A DNA stretch of 64,000 bases from Photobacterium arenosum (GTDB taxonomy: Bacteria; Pseudomonadota; Gammaproteobacteria; Enterobacterales; Vibrionaceae): the NCBI RefSeq assembly GCF_014841115.1, contig NZ_JACYTP010000001.1, positions 1 through 64,000 on the forward strand, written 5' to 3'. The notes under the pieces are model-generated. The model ran no database searches. It saw only the letters and a list, made by a program, of their open reading frames with translations, and was not told the DNA's origin. Position numbers and translations under genes: made by a program. Positions 61,323 to 64,000 of the stretch are shown in pieces (the first letter of the stretch is position 1; every line of letters starts with the position of its first letter).

Positions 61323-62366
61323 TCAGGGTCGGGGAATGCTGCGGTAAAGCTGATTAAATTGCCGGTTTTTGGTGAAATACAGTTCTATTTCGGCCAGAAG
61401 GCCAGGGTTGGCTTTATAGTCGAACTCTTCCTGGAAGTTGATAGTTGGTGTTAATTTCATATACAGCCAGTTTTTATGCAGCCGTCGTTGCCAGCTGAAA
61501 GCAAGCCAGGCGTTTTCAACCGCGAGATCAGGCCGGCTGTTGGCACTTACGCCTATGGTGTAAGTGAACAGATTACGGCTGCTGACTCTGTCATAAATCT
61601 CTGCAAGGTTAACGAATTGCCAGTTATTGTCATCATCGAGAAATTGTGCGCTGGTGCCGGCTCTGAGAATGGTCAGCTCTGTGGGATCGACAGTGTAATA
61701 GAAGTCAGCAGAAGTGACGCTGCCGGGGCCTCGGCTGTGGAAATAAAAAAACTCCTGCTGCAGTAAGGCTGTCCAGCCTTCGCCCAGTTTGTCTACGCGC
61801 CGGAAATGTGCCCGGGTAAAAGGATCTAACGGTAAACGCAGTTTCAGACCGATATCAAAATCGGCATACCACTCGCCAATCTGACGGCTTTCAAGCCGCA
61901 CGCCGCCAATGGCACCCCGATTGCCGGTTCGGGTTGTTTCCACCAGTCCCCGCTCTTTGTCTTCGAGACTTTCGAAGTCTTCAGGATCCGTTTCAAAGAT
62001 CAGTTTCCAGTTTTTTTCGGTGTGGGGAAGATCCATCCGCAGCGATATGCTTGAATCAAATTCAAAGTATTCCCTGTGCGAGTAGTTAGGCTGAATGCGA
62101 ATCCGCAGGTAGCTTTCATTGATCATAGGCTCTTCATCGTCTTCCAGACTGAGGAAGTGGTCAATATTTGAGCTCATGTCGATAATGGTTTCTGACAGCG
62201 ATGTTTGAGTTTCTTCCAGCCAGCCTGAAAAAATAATGTCTTCCGGACCGTCTTCAGGAAGCAGCCGGGGATCTGTCTCTGGCGGATCATCTGCCAGGCA
62301 TACCACAGGCAATGCAAGCCAGATGGCAGGTATCAGTAGGGTGCTGAAAAGTAGCAGACATCTCAT
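61323..62366 (-). CDS. Outer-membrane-type protein of unknown function, 347 aa
   Basis: Family not recognised. The product has a signal peptide (about 1-25, ending VVCLA) and an acidic N-terminal region (DDPPETDPRLLPEDGPED). The rest has alternating strand-like segments with many aromatic residues (for example WLAFSWQRRLHKNWLYMKLTPTINF), the pattern of an outer-membrane beta-barrel. It ends in ELYFTKNRQFNQLYRSIPRP, without a classical C-terminal Phe. GAGGG precedes the ATG. It is a single gene, 222 bp from dbpA. Confidence 0.7.
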   Translation of the reverse strand: MRCLLLFSTLLIPAIWLALPVVCLADDPPETDPRLLPEDGPEDIIFSGWLEETQTSLSETIIDMSSNIDHFLSLEDDEEPMINESYLRIRIQPNYSHREYFEFDSSISLRMDLPHTEKNWKLIFETDPEDFESLEDKERGLVETTRTGNRGAIGGVRLESRQIGEWYADFDIGLKLRLPLDPFTRAHFRRVDKLGEGWTALLQQEFFYFHSRGPGSVTSADFYYTVDPTELTILRAGTSAQFLDDDNNWQFVNLAEIYDRVSSRNLFTYTIGVSANSRPDLAVENAWLAFSWQRRLHKNWLYMKLTPTINFQEEFDYKANPGLLAEIELYFTKNRQFNQLYRSIPRP

Positions 62367-62690
62367 GTAAGCCCTCGAAACCGAATGCTAACAAATTGAA
62401 ACTCAAGCCAATTGAGTATAGCTATCAGGGATAGGGTGTAGCCATTTAATATTGAGAATAAAAAATTCGAAGGTGATCTAAGTTTTGTAAGCAACAAATG
62501 AAATTAACTAGTGGGCACGTAATCAGGATGTGCGGAAAACGCTTTTGCCGCGGTGAGTTATCGCAAATAGGAATGATTTACGAATATTTTGCCCTTCAAT
62601 CGGCAACTTTATTGTCACAGAACTGGGCTACACTAATCTGGATTAGAAAATCTATACATGCCTGTATGGGTTATTGTGGTGAGGTGTAAG
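62367..62690. promoter_or_regulatory. Divergent gene-free region with a possible promoter
   Basis: About 320 bp separate the outer-membrane-protein gene from the small rightward gene. A -10-like TACACT with TTGTCA upstream lies near 62611-62640, but with too short a spacing to be sure. GAGGTGTAAG directly precedes the ATG at 62691. The short reading frame at 62498-62689 has no good ribosome binding site and is not called. Confidence 0.35.
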
Positions 62691-62966
62691 ATGGATATGT
62701 CAGATTTTGATGGAATCAAACGTGATATCTCACTAAAAGTAGAACATATTTTCGAAGTCTACGAAAAAGAACATTATTGCATGCCGACAATGGAAGAATT
62801 TCGGACCATGTTTAATGAACATATTGATCAGTATGTCGGGCCTGATGATTCGCTGAAAGGCGCCGGGTTGAACATATCATCTGATACCAAGCAACGACGT
62901 GAGCAGAAGGTATGGCGAGTGGTGAATGAGCTGGAAGCAGAACAGCGATTTTTGCGTTCTGACTGA
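62691..62966 (+). CDS. Small hypothetical protein, 91 aa
   Basis: Function not recognised. The start at ATG 62691 is preceded by GAGGTG, and the product is a soluble, charged helix-rich protein (MDMSDFDGIKRDISLKVEHI..., ending AEQRFLRSD). It has no signal peptide, membrane segment or known motif. The segment KQRREQKVWRVVNELEAEQR (about 70-88) may form a helix or short coiled coil. A good terminator (62985-63020) follows. It is monocistronic, next to the HMG-CoA lyase gene, which is convergent. Confidence 0.65.
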   Translation: MDMSDFDGIKRDISLKVEHIFEVYEKEHYCMPTMEEFRTMFNEHIDQYVGPDDSLKGAGLNISSDTKQRREQKVWRVVNELEAEQRFLRSD

Positions 62967-62984
62967 CGTTTTCACCGGAGTAGA

Positions 62985-63020
62985 AAACATGACCAGTAAT
63001 AAGGCTGGTCATGTTTTTTT
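62985..63020. terminator. Bidirectional terminator before the HMG-CoA lyase gene
   Basis: AAACATGACCAG pairs with CTGGTCATGTTT across an 8-nt loop, followed by a T7 run on the plus strand; the left side is A-rich, so it may also stop the leftward gene. It lies between the small 91-aa gene and the convergent lyase gene. Confidence 0.9.
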
Positions 63021-63032
63021 ATAAGCTATCTG

Positions 63033-63965
63033 TTATCTGTCTGAGTCGCCTGTTAAAAGTGCCAATGCTGTATTTGAAGCAGGGGGTTTGCCCAATTGCT
63101 TGCAAATGAACTCACCCGCCTGAGCCAGCTTCATGAGATCGATCCCCGTCGATATTCCGGATTGCTCACAAAGGTAAACCACATCTTCGGTGGCTACATT
63201 ACCGCTTGCGCCCGGAGCATAAGGGCAACCACCGAGACCGGCGACACTGGCATCCACAGTGCTGATCCCCATCAAAAGCGCCTGATAAATATTCGTCAAT
63301 GCCTGTCCCCAGGTGTTATGACAATGCACCGCCAGTGCATCGGCAGGGATATGGGAGAGGCAGGCGTCCAGCATACGTGCAAAGCGCAGCGGCGTGGCTT
63401 TGCCGACCGTATCACCCAGTGACACTTCATAACAGCCCATCTGGTACAGCAGTCTGGCGACATTGGCAACTTGCTCAGGCGTTGTCTGCCCGTCGTAAGG
63501 GCAATCGGTGACGCAGGACAGATAACCACGTACACGAAGTTGATGCTCTCTGGCTCTCAGTAACACAGGCTCGAACCGAACCAGGCTTTGGGCAATACTG
63601 CAGTTGATATTCTTCTGGCTGAAGCCTTCCGACGCTGAAGCAAAAATGGCAATTTCGTCAGCGCCGGCCGCAATGGCGAGATCAACACCTCTGGCATTGG
63701 GGGTCAGGGCTGAATAAACAATTCCCGGCGCTCTGTGAATGCGCTGGAACACTTCGCTTGAGTCGGCCATCTGTGGCACCCATTTCGGTGAGACGAAAGA
63801 GCCGGACTCAATGTGCGTCAGCCCAGTTGCTGACAGCATATCAATTAGCTGAATTTTATCGCTGAGGCTGACATTGGCTTCATTCTGAAGGCCGTCTCGC
63901 GGGCCGACCTCGACGATTTTTACCCGACTCGGCAGATCGCTGGTGGCAGGAAAAAAAGCTGTCAT
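63033..63965 (-). CDS. mvaB: Hydroxymethylglutaryl-CoA lyase
   Basis: The enzyme cleaves HMG-CoA to acetoacetate and acetyl-CoA, usually at the end of leucine degradation. The 310-residue product has the HMGL-like motifs: EVGPRDGLQNE (19-29, catalytic Arg23 and metal-ligand Asp24), HCHNTWGQ (His214 and His216 bind the metal) and VAGLGGCPYAPGASGNVATED (catalytic Cys247). The start is ATG 63965. Other leucine-degradation genes (isovaleryl-CoA dehydrogenase, methylcrotonyl-CoA carboxylase) would be expected beyond the right edge. The window ends 35 bp upstream. Confidence 0.94.
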   Translation of the reverse strand: MTAFFPATSDLPSRVKIVEVGPRDGLQNEANVSLSDKIQLIDMLSATGLTHIESGSFVSPKWVPQMADSSEVFQRIHRAPGIVYSALTPNARGVDLAIAAGADEIAIFASASEGFSQKNINCSIAQSLVRFEPVLLRAREHQLRVRGYLSCVTDCPYDGQTTPEQVANVARLLYQMGCYEVSLGDTVGKATPLRFARMLDACLSHIPADALAVHCHNTWGQALTNIYQALLMGISTVDASVAGLGGCPYAPGASGNVATEDVVYLCEQSGISTGIDLMKLAQAGEFICKQLGKPPASNTALALLTGDSDR

Positions 63966-64000
63966 TATTTACACACTCTGGTTTCAATCGGCTGAATCGG

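Noticed and set aside
62655..62675. ATACATGCCTGTAT considered as a LexA (SOS) box
   Set aside because: It lacks the CTGT-N8-ACAG order; it is only a short chance palindrome.
62498..62689. A 63-codon frame before the small 91-aa gene
   Set aside because: No credible ribosome binding site and no resemblance; it overlaps the probable promoter of the next gene.

Overview
The window looks like part of a Vibrionaceae genome (Photobacterium/Grimontia/Enterovibrio/Vibrio type; genus not determinable here). The reasons are the split maltose regulon (malK/malEFG apart from malT/malPQ-glgB), the family-typical conserved genes (DUF1415, DUF3392, DbpA, DeaD, a TolC-OmpA type I secretion set) and an integron-type attC site. 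In V. cholerae the mal genes lie on chromosome II, so a secondary-chromosome origin is plausible but is an inference. No rRNA or tRNA gene was seen.

Layout. 0-6.4 kb: malK facing left and malEFG facing right, around a 600-bp control region with five MalT-box-like sites and a CRP-like site. 6.7-24.3 kb: a type I secretion and adhesion operon made of a ~3750-residue repeat adhesin, LapB-like ABC transporter, HlyD-like adaptor, TolC-like channel, OmpA lipoprotein and a PstS-like periplasmic protein. 24.3-30.5 kb: a membrane diguanylate cyclase, a DUF1415 protein, RNase II and a second, GAF-like diguanylate cyclase. 30.7-39.4 kb: deaD, a LysR regulator divergent from an SDR reductase, a small membrane protein, a DUF4382 lipoprotein, DUF3392, the ribosome-rescue factor ArfB, an aspartoacylase-like enzyme, a DOPA-dioxygenase-family protein and an isochorismatase-like hydrolase. 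39.4-49.3 kb: malT divergent from malP-malQ-glgB. 49.3-49.8 kb: a SPOUT RNA methyltransferase.

49.9-54.75 kb is an accessory island bounded by two inverted copies of a ~170-bp structured repeat. It holds an intact IS3-family element, two decayed 5' ends of IS110-like elements, a barstar-like gene followed by a convincing attC site, a SUKH-like gene, a GNAT acetyltransferase, a Phd/ParE toxin-antitoxin pair with a palindromic operator, and a small P-loop NTPase.

54.8-64 kb: a small periplasmic protein, an outer-membrane beta-barrel protein, a LysR regulator divergent from a TauD-like dioxygenase and TauE/SafE-type exporter, DbpA helicase, another outer-membrane protein, a small conserved-looking protein and hydroxymethylglutaryl-CoA lyase.

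How the genes work together: maltodextrins enter by MalEFGK and are processed by MalP, MalQ and GlgB, with MalT controlling both loci. The T1SS operon probably exports and anchors its giant adhesin, and the two nearby diguanylate cyclases could tie adhesion to c-di-GMP. The best candidates for something undescribed are the structured inverted repeat (paired changes in two of its stems) and the orphan immunity-gene cassette region it encloses.
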